In this document: piece after piece, positions 12,591-24,175 of the stretch
Position numbering within the stretch: position 1 is the first letter of the stretch
Layout: every line of letters starts with the position of its first letter
Made by a program: the position numbers and the translations under genes
Source of the DNA: Acanthacorydalis orientalis
Taxonomy: Eukaryota; Arthropoda; Insecta; Megaloptera; Corydalidae
DNA: 64,000 nt
Assembly (NCBI GenBank): GCA_034766995.1
Contig: CM068315.1
Location: forward strand, 43,319,318-43,383,317
Direction: 5' to 3'
Notes under the pieces: model-generated
The model's input: the letters and a program-made list of their open reading frames with translations, nothing else
Database searches by the model: none
Told to the model about the DNA's origin: nothing

Positions 12591-12934
12591 AATGTCTGTG
12601 AAAGGTTGTTTTAAATTCATAAAGAACAGTTTAAGAATATTTTTCTTTGCTTTTCCTAGGACTCTCTTTTCATTTGTCTTACATTTTTGTTCAGTATTTT
12701 AAATAATATGAATATATTCAAAAATTCGTTCGTAAGAAGTATTTTAGCTTGAATCTGGCGTATGATAGAATTGGAATCTTCAAACTGAGTTATCTGATTT
12801 CGTGCATGAATTTTTGTACATACGGGTTTTCCTTCTGCTAAAAAAATTGAGTTTGTGGTGTTAGAATTCGATATGCGTTGTTTTTCTTTACTAAAGCTTA
12901 TAAAGAGATATAAAGAGATTTTTTTGTACATTAG

Positions 12935-13035
12935 AGCTTTGAAAATGGCGACATTTTCATTGAAATGTGAATAAAAACAATAAAAAGTGATTTATAATGA
13001 CTTATTAAAGGATAATAATTTTAAGTAATACCTTT
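12935..13035 (-). repeat. AT foldback family, reverse unit
   Basis: Diverged reverse unit (GAAAATGGCGACATTTTCAT, then a GTGATTTATAATGACTTATT core). Confidence 0.45.
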
Positions 13036-13159
13036 TTCTCGTTTTTATCTATAATGAATTGTTATATTTTAATTGGATGATTAGTAAATACAATTTTTTG
13101 AATATTACAACATGTTTTGTCTTTCACTATTAAAATAAATAAGATCGTACTGTGTTATC

Positions 13160-13710
13160 TTAGGTTGGTTGGAAAATAATTGTGGTTTTTTTTTCTGAAT
13201 TCTAACCTTAATTTTTTTCAATGAATGTGTCATTTCATTATGTTAATGTTAATATAATTTTAAATTGTATTTTTTAGTCTGTATTTTGGTAACATTTTTG
13301 GTTTTATTATGATTTTGCTTCAAATTGCGTTATTAAATTAAAGATGGGATAGAAGAAAATAAGAGCAATTTTTTATATGAGTTCAAAATTAGTGGTAAAG
13401 TAGCAGAAATTGTTCGTAAAATAAACGATGCTTTTGATGTGGGTACTGTTAAGGAACGTAATGGTGATTCCAAAATTTTGTGCTGGGGACGAGAGTCTTG
13501 ATGATGAAGAAGTTCGCGGGCGTCATTCTTCACTTCATAACGACTAGCTGAAGGCGTTAATTGAATTAGATTCACCCAGAACAATTCTAAAGCTTGCAGA
13601 AAAGTTAAGCATTAGTCATCCAATAGTTCTGAACCACTTAAAACAGCTATATAGAAAAATGTATAGGAATTTGAAGGTCATAAACCGCAATTATCTTTTT
13701 ACCAACCTAA
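13160..13710 (+). mobile_element. Family A mariner derivative, copy 3
   Basis: Complete, with ends TTAGGTTGGTTGGAAAATAA and TTTTTACCAACCTAA. The HTH-coding half is recognisable from about 13345 to 13660 (blocks around GTVKER and EDEE) but has a frameshift and stops. The junction after the HTH is the shared one. Confidence 0.88.
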
Positions 13711-13774
13711 TATTATGAATAATTATTGAATTTCGTAATAGCATATTTATATTATTTAAATAAATGTGGTTTAA

Positions 13775-13851
13775 GTATTTTTCTGTTCATTATTTTGAAA
13801 ATATCAACTTTAGTTTTATTATTAATTTTGTTTTAAATTAGGCTATTGAAT

Positions 13852-13911
<60 letters not shown>

Positions 13912-14284
13912 CGAAAAAGAAGCAAATAAAAGGAAATTTCTTTCAAAACGTGTGGTAAACTAGCAAAAACTGCTCGTAAATTAAACGATGCATTTGGGAT
14001 GGGTACTGTTAAGGAACACACGGTGCAATCCAGGTTCCAAAAAGTTCATGCTGAGAACGAAAGGCTTGAAGATGAAGAACGTCGCAGGCGTCTGTCTTTA
14101 TTTTATAACGACCAGCTGAAGGCGATAGTTGAATCAGAACTTAACACAACAATTCGAGAGATTGTACAAAAGTTAGGAGTTAGTCATCGAACATTTCTGG
14201 ACTACTTAAAAAAAGCTAGGAAAATCAAAACGGAGAAAATGAATTAGAAGTTCACAAACCGCAATTATTTTTCTACTAACGTAA
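13775..14284 (+). mobile_element. Family A mariner derivative, copy 4, with an internal (TA)n array
   Basis: 5'-truncated. It starts within the untranslated leader, is interrupted by (TA)n at 13855-13909 exactly where the start-codon region should be, and continues to a right end TTTCTACTAACGTAA. An open frame at 13999-14247 (82 codons) keeps most of the bipartite DNA-binding region (GTVKEHTVQ, LEDEERRRR, NDQLKAIVE, LGVSHRT), then stops at the shared deletion junction. Without its first helix and a real start it is probably not expressed. Confidence 0.85.
13855..13909. repeat. (TA)n array inside a mariner copy
   Basis: TA repeat with one C, lying inside family A copy 4 rather than beside it. 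Confidence 0.96.
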
Positions 14285-14376
14285 TGTAAAACACAATAAT
14301 CAGTGTGTTGTATAAATAAGAATTATCTATTTATATAGTGTGAGAGAACTGTTTTATAAAATATTATAAATTTTAT

Positions 14377-14392
<16 letters not shown>

Positions 14393-14441
<49 letters not shown>

Positions 14442-14450
14442 GTGTGTATG
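14393..14450. repeat. (TA)n then TATG repeat
   Basis: TA repeat followed by TATG and TGTG units. Confidence 0.95.
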
Positions 14451-15593
14451 TGTATAAGAGGTATTTTTCCAAGTTTTAAATTTATAACATCTCTTAAGAT
14501 AAGGCAATTACATACGCTACAAACAAAGTAAACAAACTTTGGCACACCAATTTCGCAACTAATGAAACCGTCAATTAAACCAATTCACACTTGATTCAAG
14601 TTGACTTCCTAATCGAACACATCGGCTCTCCAACTTGTTATTCTTTTCCCACCTACGTCGATATAAATGTTCTCGTCGGCTACATTTGTAAGACGAAGTA
14701 TAAAACTCAATAGTGGTATTGGTTGATAATACTGGCGTAGAGAGCAACGCTGATATTCGAAATTGGATTCGTAGACAGTAATAAGAGGCGAAATAGAATC
14801 TTCAATCATGATTAGTCGATAATGATATGATAAATCAAGAAAACGGAAATGTAGTACGACACTGGCGCACGGATGTTGAGAAATAAATCACGTCAATAAT
14901 ATAGACATTATTTCCCATTGACGTTAAAACGGTTATACAATTTTCAGCTACCTTCATATTATTTTCGATAGTTTTATGATAATTTCAACGATGCTTTGCT
15001 ACCCTTACTGTGTGAGTGATTCATGTGTTGTATGTATGTTTGTATGTGTGCGTTTTTGTATTTTTTTGAAAGTACAACAGGTTGATGATGACGGTGATAG
15101 AATTGATTTTACATTTCAGTGATGGTTAGAGAGATTTTATTTTTATTGAGATTTATTTCAGTTGACAATTATTGAATTGTACGGTTGTGTTTCATTAAAG
15201 TAAATTGGATTATGAATTAATATTTCAACATTTAATTGAACATGATCTGGATGTAGTATTTCTATGATGTGTTTTACAAACCTGCTCTGTTTAATCTATT
15301 TATTTTTTAATTAATGTTGTTATCGTTGTAAGACTCAATTTATGTTTTGTCTGGTTTCAAGTATAATCCGATTTAATAGTTTAGCTACAGACAAAATCAA
15401 TTATATCTTTCACTACTACCTACGGAGTTGCAGTTTTATGGTATTCTTCAACAAGTACTTAGGATTTTTTTGATAATTGAAAGTATATACTTAATCTTGA
15501 ACGATATATTTACTATTACTAATATATTTCACATGACAGAAAACATATAGACAGAACTTATATATTTTAAATTTATCCATAGTAAAGAATAGA

Positions 15594-15598
<5 letters not shown>

Positions 15599-15666
<68 letters not shown>

Positions 15667-15709
15667 GTGATACTTTATTTGGCTATCTAGTATATTAATC
15701 TCTCTCTCC

Positions 15710-15774
<65 letters not shown>
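15599..15774. repeat. Compound (TA)n ... (CT)n (TA)n
   Basis: TA at 15599-15663, CT-rich at 15700-15745, TA at 15746-15774. Confidence 0.95.
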
Positions 15775-15776
<2 letters not shown>

Positions 15777-16510
15777 GGTGCGTACGGTAAAACAGCATGC
15801 AAACTTAAATTTTCTTACTGGAAAGACAGTTTTATTGTGTTTTTTTATAATTATATTCAGCTGTTAAAATGTCTTACAGAGAGGTATGAAAAGATCTAAA
15901 GGTAGGAAAAGATCTAAAATAACATTTTTCTTTTCATACATAATTTAAACTTGGATTAATCTATCTTCCATTTTTTTATGTTACTAATTATGTACTCGTA
16001 TAAGAAGAGTTAAAGAACATACAAAATTTTATTTACAACGTATTTTCAGTAGTTTAGTAGATCTTGTAAGCTATTTTTAAAAATTATTGTCGTAAGTGGT
16101 ATTTAATTTTCCACCGAAACTTGTTCTGAACTCATTAACTCAACTGAATTATATTATTTCAGATTAAAAAATTAAATATATATTAGATAGTTGATATCTT
16201 TTTAAAATTTTCCAATTGCAGCGTAGTTTCTTTTTTATACATATTTCCGGTTTGTTTTCAGATATCCTTATTCCATCTTTTCATAAGACATATTTTTAGT
16301 AAATTTTCTTAATTCTACTATTTACTTCTTTCTCGTTAATCTTATATGATTATGTTGTTCTTGAAGATTTTTTCTTTTAACATTTGTTTTAAATTAATAG
16401 TTAGCCGGTTTGTTCTTGTCTTTTGTGATTTAATAGTTTAGTGAAAGAAAAAGAAAATTATAATTTTTATCTTCATTTTTGTATCTTTCTGTGGCTTCTG
16501 TATTTTTTGA

Positions 16511-16537
16511 TATATATATATATATATATAAATATAT

Positions 16538-16568
<31 letters not shown>
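16511..16568. repeat. (TA)n (CA)n (TA)n compound array
   Basis: TA blocks on either side of a central ACACACACACACA block. Confidence 0.95.
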
Positions 16569-16838
16569 AATACATACTTCGTGAAATACAATATAGTATC
16601 ATATTGTATTAAAATATTTATAATAATAATATAATTATTATAATTTAGTTTGCAAATTTATGCAAGTAAATGAAAAATGTAAATGTGCTTTTACAAGATA
16701 TTCTGTGTTCTGTAACAAGATACTACTAAATAAATAACACGGTTTCTTAATATTATTACAGAAATTTGTTTATGAAGCAAAGTAATTACTTCAAAAGTTC
16801 GATTTAAATTGATGTATTGAAGTATATTCATGTACGTA

Positions 16839-16841
<3 letters not shown>

Positions 16842-16890
<49 letters not shown>
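16842..16890. repeat. (TA)n array
   Basis: Perfect TA repeat of 49 bp. Confidence 0.97.
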
Positions 16891-16891
<1 letters not shown>

Positions 16892-17219
16892 TGTTATACA
16901 TTATGTTGTTATAAATATAAAGGATGTTTATGTAAAAACGTGGAAATACTAATTATTTTCTTATTTAACTTCCTGTTTATTTATAGATGCATTGGTAGTA
17001 AAATAAATCAATGCGAAAATTGTACTTGGTAGTTTTGCTTTCGACTCTGTTTTTATACAATCGTTATTTTTAATGGAAATTTCCTGGATTATTAATTTTA
17101 ATGAGGAAAATAGTTTATCATTAGAATAAATAAGAATGCTTGAGTCCTACAGCAATAAATGGGAATTTAATTAAAATCTGATTTTATGTTTATGGTTTAT
17201 GTGAATAAGTTTTAATAAC

Positions 17220-17309
<90 letters not shown>
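17220..17309. repeat. (TA)n array abutting transposase remnant
   Basis: 90 bp TA repeat with one C; it ends where the transposase C-terminal fragment begins. Confidence 0.97.
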
Positions 17310-17311
<2 letters not shown>

Positions 17312-17667
17312 AAGGGCCAAAAAATGTATACACACTTCAACGTAAAAAATATATGAGTAAAAGCTTTATAACTAAAATTATACAGACATCAGAGGATTGG
17401 TGTGAGTCATGTTTGACTTCTATAATCACAACACTCAAAGTGGTTACTATTAGTGTCCAGACACTTTTGATTTCACCGATCTACTGCACAAACAATGTTG
17501 GCCAAAGTACCCACTGTGATTGCTGTGCACGTCATTTCAATTTATTCCCATAGCGCCGTCAGTGTAGCTGGTTTTCTACAATATACCACATCCTTTAGAA
17601 TCGTCAATATGTAGAAGTCGAGGCGTATTAAATGTCGGGATGTAAATTTCCATTTTGCTCTCTTATG
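17310..17667 (-). mobile_element. C-terminal fragment of a Tc1/mariner-type DDE transposase
   Basis: The minus strand reads DVVYCRKPATLTALWEEIE then TAITVGTLANIV, close in pattern to the tail found after the catalytic domain of several insect DDE elements (VY..KP..L..LK..I, followed by an RCI-type block). The rest of the transposase is absent: (TA)n cuts one side and family A copy 5 the other. Assignment to a subgroup is tentative. Confidence 0.5.
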
Positions 17668-18002
17668 AATGCGCAGCACTAAATTTTTGGGATCACCAAT
17701 GTACCGGTGCTTAACAGTACCCACACCAAAAGCATTGTTTAGCTGACGAGCAGTTTCTGCTACTTTATCACCCATTATGAACTCATTAAAAAATTTATCT
17801 TATTTGCTTCTTTTCCATTTTTAATTAATAGCACAATTTGAATCAAAATTAATAATGAAATCCAAGTCGATGTTACCCAATATAGACCGAAAAATGTACT
17901 GTAAAATGATATTAACATGAACACGATGAAATGCCACACATTGGAAAAAAGTTAGTTAGTATTCAATAAACAAAAACCGCAATTATTTTCCTACCAACCG
18001 AA
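17668..18002 (-). mobile_element. Family A mariner derivative, copy 5, truncated
   Basis: Right end TTCCTACCAACCGAA at 18002. The minus strand reads the first HTH (VAETARQLNNAFGVGTV) without stops, then runs into the neighbouring transposase fragment in the same frame, giving a 77-codon chimeric frame at 17542-17775. The second HTH half and left TIR are missing. Confidence 0.8.
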
Positions 18003-18403
18003 TATTTTAATGTCTCTGTGAATACCATTTTATAAATTTATATTTTTATATCCTTTTTATATAATTAGAGTTATGTTTTATTAATAATACAAACTATAAA
18101 GAAACTAGATGTACGGTAATTGCAAGTTATAAAAACGTTTGATATTGATTTATTAGAAAATATTTCACTTTATTGAATTACTAGAAAAAAAAACCTTCCA
18201 GGACAACATAAAATATTTTATTTGATACTTTTACTAATTTTAAGACATAATAAACGTTTTTTTTTTTATAAGGTAGTTCATTCATATTAATTTCAAAATG
18301 TATATTGTTGTATATTGTAAATAGTATTGATTAATTGGTACTAGTTTTATATATTAATGCTTTCGTAAATAACCTATTTACCTTTTGTATCCCTCTATTT
18401 ATG

Positions 18404-18405
<2 letters not shown>

Positions 18406-18477
<72 letters not shown>
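18406..18477. repeat. (TA)n array
   Basis: 72 bp perfect TA repeat that stops about 15 bp before the 5S-like sequence. Confidence 0.97.
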
Positions 18478-18480
<3 letters not shown>

Positions 18481-18493
18481 GAAAATACTGATT

Positions 18494-18577
18494 ACTATAC
18501 GATCAGGGTACCAAAGCAACACAGTGCACAACTTATACTTGAGTGAGTGACCACTTGGGAAAACTGAGTGGTGTTGT
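18494..18577 (+). pseudogene. 5S rRNA-derived fragment (3' two-thirds)
   Basis: The stretch from CGATCAGGGTACCAAAGCAAC to TTATACTTGAGTGAGTGACC and CTTGGGAA...GTGTTG lines up in order with the 3' part of animal 5S rRNA (CGATCACCGAAATTAAGCA, TTAGTACTTAGATGGGGGACC, CTTGGGAACACC...TGTTG). This includes the internal control region from box A through box C. The first 35 or so bases are lost at the (TA)n edge, and substitutions are many. It is either a 5S pseudogene or the head of a 5S-derived (SINE3-type) retroposon; no poly-A tail is obvious. Confidence 0.65.
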
Positions 18578-19719
18578 AATTTATCCTCACCAATACGTAA
18601 TTGAAGTTGAAGCAAGTAAGGTAAATAAACTTTATTATCTTCATGAGCAATGTATACTGCAAGGAATACAGACTTAGTTGAAAATGTATTTAATTCTACT
18701 TCATTGTCATATGACGCGTCAAAAGCTTATTATTTATTTATATAACATACTGTTTTGTTCCCATAATATTTTCATCTGTTGTTCACTTATCAGTAATAAA
18801 TAAACTGCTTGTCGACTTAGTAAATAAATAATTAATTTTTATTATCTTCCGACGAACAACTTGTTCAACAAAGAAATTATTTTATTTATTACGTTTCAAT
18901 TTTATTGAGATTTCGAATATATATATATATATATATAGAAGTTTTATTTATAAAAAATACATTTTAAAAAATATATTTTAAACATGAAGATATATATATA
19001 TATCTTTATATTGTTTTTTTTTTGTGTAAGGTAATTGTTTTTATTAGAATAAAGCTCTCTCTAAAGATTATATAATTTTCTTTTGTAAATAATGATCTAA
19101 ATTTGCATAATTTATATTTTTACAGCCTAGAATTAAAATTTCTTTGATACACATTTAAGCGAAATATTCTGTATAAATTACAATAAAGTACCTCTAAAGA
19201 GATTTTTAATAATTTGGAATTTATTTTCATTATTCTTTAAAGCTGCTATTAGTAAAATAAGTTTCAATCCTGAAAAAAGCTTTATTAATATATTTGTTAC
19301 TTTATTAATTGGTAGTAGGAATGACATATTTTTTTATAAAATAATTTAAATTTCTCCATTTAAAAACAGTATTGATTCATATTTGAAAGTTTTTAATTTA
19401 TTTTTCCTTATATATACTTTAAATATATATTATTTTCAATAATTTCTATGGTTTATAGGGCGAGTGTAAAATTTATTTGTGTTAATAAATAAGGGAAATA
19501 AGAAATAACATAATCCTAAATTGTTTCCTACTGTTTTAAGTGAAGTAATTTAGATTATGTATCCAAATTTGGTGTTATATAAAATTATGTATATAACATT
19601 TCAATTTAATAAAATAAATAAAAGATAGAATTCAAGGCCTGTGGATAAATTCACTTTCATACATGAAACATTCATTCATTCCCCAAATCAAAATGTTACC
19701 TGCTCAAAAATGTTTTATA

Positions 19720-20257
19720 TTAGGTTAATAGACAAATAATTGCAGTATGTGATTTTCAAATTTATAGACATTTTTCTCACATAATAATTAAGCTTATTAA
19801 TCGAAATAAGCACCCTTAGAATCGACACATTTTTGACAATTAATTACAAGTTTATTTATTCCGGTGGTATAAAATTCCGAAGGTCGGAGTTCTGGAGTCC
19901 GCGACCTTTTTCATCTTCAAAGCTCTCATCCCCAACACAAAATTAGTGGAACCACTATTACACCGTAAGTACCTAAACAGTACCCACACCAAAAGCATCA
20001 TTTAATTTCTGAGCAGTTTCTTTTGTTTTACCACCCGTTTTGAACTCATACATAAAAGTTCTCTTATTTACATCTTTAAATCAATAGCCCAATTTGAAGC
20101 AAAATTAATAATAAAACCAAAGTCAATATTACCAAAGCACAGACCGAAAATTCAGTTTAAAATGATATTTACATGAACACGATGAAATGACACTTTCATT
20201 AAAAATTAGGTTAAAATTAAGAAATCAAAAACCGCAAGTATTTTCCTACCAACCTAA
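19720..20257 (-). mobile_element. Family A mariner derivative, copy 6, different deletion
   Basis: Complete ends TTAGGTTAATAGACAAATAA and TTCCTACCAACCTAA. Unlike its sisters it retains the last part of the transposase: the minus strand reads EFYTTGINKLVINCQKCVD then KGAYFD and a stop, the classical Hsmar1/cecropia-type C-terminus. The HTH half is joined directly to this tail, so the catalytic core is gone. It shows that the parent element was a normal mariner. Confidence 0.87.
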
Positions 20258-20359
20258 TAATTGACTATGAATCATATTTTATTGTTACTTATACGTATTT
20301 CTATGATAATTTCTTCAGTTTCAGAACATTTAGGTACTGAAAAACTTCACTTAAGATTT

Positions 20360-20475
20360 TTATATACCATAGTGCTCTGAGAATGATGGTATCGTCGTTA
20401 AATGTAGATAAGTTGTAATGAAAAATGATCAATAATCAACTGTTGATTTTTTATCATTTGTGAGATGTGAAGTAT
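20360..20475 (-). repeat. AT foldback family, reverse unit
   Basis: GCTCTGAGAATGATGGTATC, then AAAAATGATCAATAATCAAC. Confidence 0.6.
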
Positions 20476-20579
20476 TTAATCGTGAATGTAAAAAAGTATG
20501 TTCAGAGCTGTAGTTTTAAGAATAATGTGTTAAAAAAAGTGTCTTTATAAGAAAACATAACTCAGTTTTTTATGAACGT

Positions 20580-20710
20580 ATTCCATCAAGCTTATCATTC
20601 TGAGAATGATGCAATTACCATCAAAGTACACATAAATAATAATTAAGAATCATTCAAATTTAATTATCGAAACATTTCAATCCAGAAAAAAATTGTATGG
20701 TTTATAGAGT
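20580..20710 (-). repeat. AT foldback family, second reverse unit
   Basis: TTATCATTCTGAGAATGATG, TACCATCAAAGTACACAT, and a CAGAAAAAAATTGTATGG end. It follows the unit at 20360 in the same orientation. Confidence 0.55.
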
Positions 20711-21071
20711 AAATGAAAAATTCATCCGTGTAAATAAAAAAAAAAATAAAAAATAATATCTTTCATCGATCATCACAATTATTCACAGTAAATTTGAGAA
20801 AAATAATTGTTTTAACAATAAATTTTAATAAACTGTGAAAAAATGTGAATAAAATTATATTTATAATACAATTCACATCTTTGTATTATAATTAATGAAC
20901 GAAGTAAATACAGAAATAATTTTGATTGAATCGAAAAATATGAAACCAATACGAAAATATTTCATTAAAAAAAACTTAAAGGTTCACGTCGAAAAATATT
21001 AAAATATATTTTCTCTTGTCGTTTTTCATCTATGACGAAAATTAAAATAGTTTTTTTCTCTTTTTTTCCAG

Positions 21072-21205
21072 AATTACCAGACGGCATGCCGACTGTGACT
21101 GTAGACCGGATGCGGTTCGCACAAGGAGGTCCTTTAGTAGCAGATTGTCGCGCACCACCTTCATCTCCAGCTGCCAACCTCACGTGGTTCGTTAACGATC
21201 AACGG
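21072..21205 (+). CDS. Beat-family Ig protein, internal exon: start of Ig domain 2
   Basis: Acceptor TTTTTTTCCAG ends at 21071; donor GTGAGT starts at 21206. The first two bases complete a Glu codon with the previous exon, so the joined peptide reads through TVVELPDGMP, the expected linker between the two Beat Ig domains. The exon contributes 44 full codons and ends on a codon boundary. Visible domain-2 landmarks are B-strand Cys (VADC), a proline-rich PPSSPAA stretch, then NLTWF with the invariant Trp and an N-glycosylation sequon. The base composition is much more GC-rich than the intron. Extracellular location is inferred from the family. Confidence 0.9.
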
Positions 21206-21715
21206 GTGAGTACATTTCCATATTCAATTACTCAAAACTGAAATCAGTTGTTCCAATTAAACGTTTATATGTTGTAAACTACAACCGTAAAACGTTAATT
21301 AACAATAGTAATTGTACAACATTCAGTTATAGATTTACTGTACTTGAAAATTACTTATTATAGAAATAATCATACTATTTCTTAATTACCAACTATGTAA
21401 TAATAGTACAAATATAAACTAAATATAAATATTCAAATAGTATGACTTGAAAGTCCGTTTTATAAAATTATTTTTAAAGATATGTTGACAGAAATTTATT
21501 TTTGAACCTAAAAGCATTTTGTATATTTTTGTCTATAGTTTAATTACTTTACTAATATTTCAAACTGTTTACGTGATGAGGTCAAATGAGATTTTGTTAT
21601 TTTTTAGACAAGATTTTCCAGTTTTTAAAAAAAATCAAATTTGATTAATGTTTCTTTACTGTTACACCAGTTTCAATAAATTTCAATTACAATTCAATGA
21701 ATTTTTTTCACAGTT

Positions 21716-21835
21716 TGTGATCAAAAATGTTCTATAATTGATTATTGATCATTTTTTATTGTTGCTAATGCAAATTTAAATCATGATGTTATCATCTCTA
21801 GAGTATATAGATGCAGAAAAGATTTTTCTTTATAT
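21716..21835 (+). repeat. AT foldback family, forward unit
   Basis: GATCAAAAATGTTCTATAAT, GATTATTGATCATTTTTTAT, then TGATGTTATCATCTCTAGAG: the clearest forward unit in the window. Confidence 0.7.
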
Positions 21836-21849
21836 AATTGAAGATATTA

Positions 21850-21978
21850 TCAAGTAATTAAATTATTTATTATCATCAAGTAATTAGATTATATATTATA
21901 TTAATTAAATTATATATTATATCAAGTAATTAAATTATATATTATATTAATTAATATTATCAAGTAATTATATTATCA
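21850..21978. repeat. AT minisatellite, ATCAAGTAATTA units
   Basis: Four copies of ATCAAGTAATTAaATTAT, separated by ATATTATATTAATTAAATTA-type blocks; a short imperfect tandem repeat. Confidence 0.85.
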
Positions 21979-22369
21979 AAAGTAATGTGTAAATGTATGT
22001 TTATAAGTAACATAAAATTGAATACAAGATTTTTCTTTCAAAGATATGTTAAATATCGATCTCGTTTATCAACAAATATTGTATTTTTTGACGAATAGTA
22101 ATTTATTTTATAATTACATTGAAACAATATAGTTTGAAATATTAAATTTTTCTTTATCTCACAAATAACAGATATTAACAAATTATGCACACAACTAATC
22201 CGCGTAAAATATAAGTCTCAAAATGTATAATTGAAAAGTTTATAAAAATTAGCATAACAAAATACAATGTTAAAATGTGTAACAATTTTTTTTTATTTAA
22301 CACTTCAGTGAATATAATAAATTGAATAATATTTCTTATCAGTTTAACACTGAAATCGTATAACCTCTT

Positions 22370-22445
22370 TCGTTGTACGCTGTGAAACAGAACACTGATC
22401 ATACACTGATATCAACCAATCAGAACACGAATAAAAGTCATTCCA
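22370..22445 (+). repeat. Dispersed repeat piece with AACCAATCAGA motif
   Basis: Shares ATATCAACCAATCAGA and ACGAATAAAA with 30131-30160. Class unknown; Helitron-like elements often carry such a block, but no ends are visible here. Confidence 0.4.
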
Positions 22446-22476
22446 GAATCATTTTTTATTTATAGAGAGATATATA

Positions 22477-22950
22477 TTAATTCTGCAAATTAATTCAGTT
22501 ACTTTTTTTATAAAAAAAGAATGTTGACGGAAAAATGGAATATAATATAATCCTCAAAAAATTTCCCACTAATTTACATAACTTTGTTCCATTTGTCGCA
22601 TAATTGATGAATCCTTTATCGAAAATAAGATGGCAGCTTTGAGTCGATGAAGTCGTAATGGCTTTTAGGATCTCTTCCACTGTACCTTTTTTCAAAGCTG
22701 AAAAAATCATTCCTGTGGTTTCGGAAACATTTTTTATGGAATGCGAAAAGTAAAACCTAATATGCTTTTTTTCGGATGAAATCATGTCCATTACTGTTTT
22801 ATGAGGCTATACCAACTGCTTGTCTAATATATATAGTATTTTAAGTGTTAAGGTTGGCACTTCAAAATCCTAAAACGATGAGAAAATATTTTTATTCAAA
22901 ATAGAGTTATGATTGATTTAATTTAAAGGCACCGAATTAATTTTTACTCC

Positions 22951-22953
<3 letters not shown>
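22477..22953 (-). mobile_element. Family C mariner derivative, internally deleted
   Basis: Ends near TTAATTCTGCAAATTAATTC and GGCACCGAATTAATTTTTAC, about 477 bp. The minus strand has a 98-codon frame (22495-22791) with the N-terminal block (SSEKKHIRFYF, ETTGMIFSAL) joined to the C-terminal tail (HLIFDKGFINY), so the HTH remainder and the catalytic core are deleted. (TA)n starts 3 bp beyond the right end. Confidence 0.8.

Positions 22954-22955
<2 letters not shown>

Positions 22956-22981
<26 letters not shown>
22956..22981. repeat. (TA)n array abutting a mariner end
   Basis: Short TA repeat directly after the family C element. Confidence 0.94.
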
Positions 22982-23399
22982 ATTAGTGTTAATATGAGTT
23001 TACAATTTATAAAAAAACAAAAACAAAAAATAGGCTAGAACTAATCTTATTAATGTATAAAATCAATTTATTGGTTGACAAAAGTAAATTTATGTGGAAC
23101 GAATAAACATCGAAAAATGTAAGAATTTAATCCACCTTTTTCATTATTGTATATTTTTCCATGATGACCTACGTTCGTTGTAATAGATACTAAATGATTT
23201 AAAGTTCATAAAATAACATAAATAAACTGTTTAAGAAGTATGCGGTATCATTAAAGGACAGAATGCAATTTCGTACAACATATTTTAAGGTAATTACCGT
23301 CCGTTGACTGTACGTCATAATAGAGAAAAGTATGTATATAGACTCGTAAAAGTTTGAGACACGCTGGCAAGAACAGTAAATCAATTATAATCACTTATA

Positions 23400-23770
23400 C
23401 CTACAATACATCTGGCTTTCATGTACTACTATAAGGGGGGGGGGGCATTGTGTGCACAGAACTGATGGCGGCAAGGAGATGCGACGTTATTTATTAAAAC
23501 CCCGTACGGATAAATCAAAATTCATGAAAAGCATATTTTCCTACACGCCGAAATTACACGGGTCTTTTACGACGATAGAAATTCCTTAAGAGATACCCAT
23601 AGCGGTGAAGATGGCGACCGCTTTTTCTCTTGATGAAGGGAATACTTTTTTTTTCTTTTTCGCACGTTATAAGCGCCATTAATCATTTATTGATATACGA
23701 TGCTCGGTTCACAACAAAAGATTGGCGGTGTTAAAAGGAGAGAAACCCTATTGCAGTTTTGTATACACAT
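23400..23770. other. Less AT-rich intronic island
   Basis: Unique-looking sequence with a run of nine or more G (about 23437) and CpG-containing words. I find no open frame with splice sites. A regulatory element is possible but nothing in the sequence proves it. Confidence 0.3.
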
Positions 23771-23838
23771 TTATTTTATTATTTTTACGTGAGCTTTTCA
23801 TACAGCTTCAATTAAGCCTTTCTAATTATCTCCTGTAA

Positions 23839-23907
<69 letters not shown>

Positions 23908-23939
23908 AATGTTTGTATGTATGTATGTATGTATGTATA
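23839..23939. repeat. (TA)n with TATG repeats
   Basis: TA repeat to about 23907, then TATG units. Confidence 0.96.
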
Positions 23940-24083
23940 TAAAATATTTACTTCCTGAACATCCCACTCGATTTTTAAAACTGGAGCTTCTGTGTATCAA
24001 GCTTCTGAAATTCATGAACAACTCGTTATTAAAATATATATTTTACGTTGTAATCTGTTTTTCACGTATTTTTTAATTAAACC

Positions 24084-24174
<91 letters not shown>
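24084..24174. repeat. (TA)n array, 91 bp
   Basis: Perfect TA repeat, one of the longest here. Confidence 0.98.

Positions 24175-24175
<1 letters not shown>

Larger units (their letters stand above)
529..21071 (+). other. Beat intron of 20.5 kb filled with transposons
   Basis: Bounded by GTGAGT and a polypyrimidine tract ending TTTTTTTCCAG. Stretches not listed separately (for example 786-1195, 2290-3490, 3530-4260, 5115-6915, 8320-9508, 14820-15598 and 15780-16800) are AT-rich sequence in which I see no coding exon, RNA gene or clear repeat. 6420-6700 and 14585-14900 are less AT-rich islands of unknown nature. Confidence 0.85.

Noticed and set aside
12656..12931. 91-codon minus-strand frame
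   Set aside because: No recognisable domain, AT-rich composition like the intron, and no splice context.
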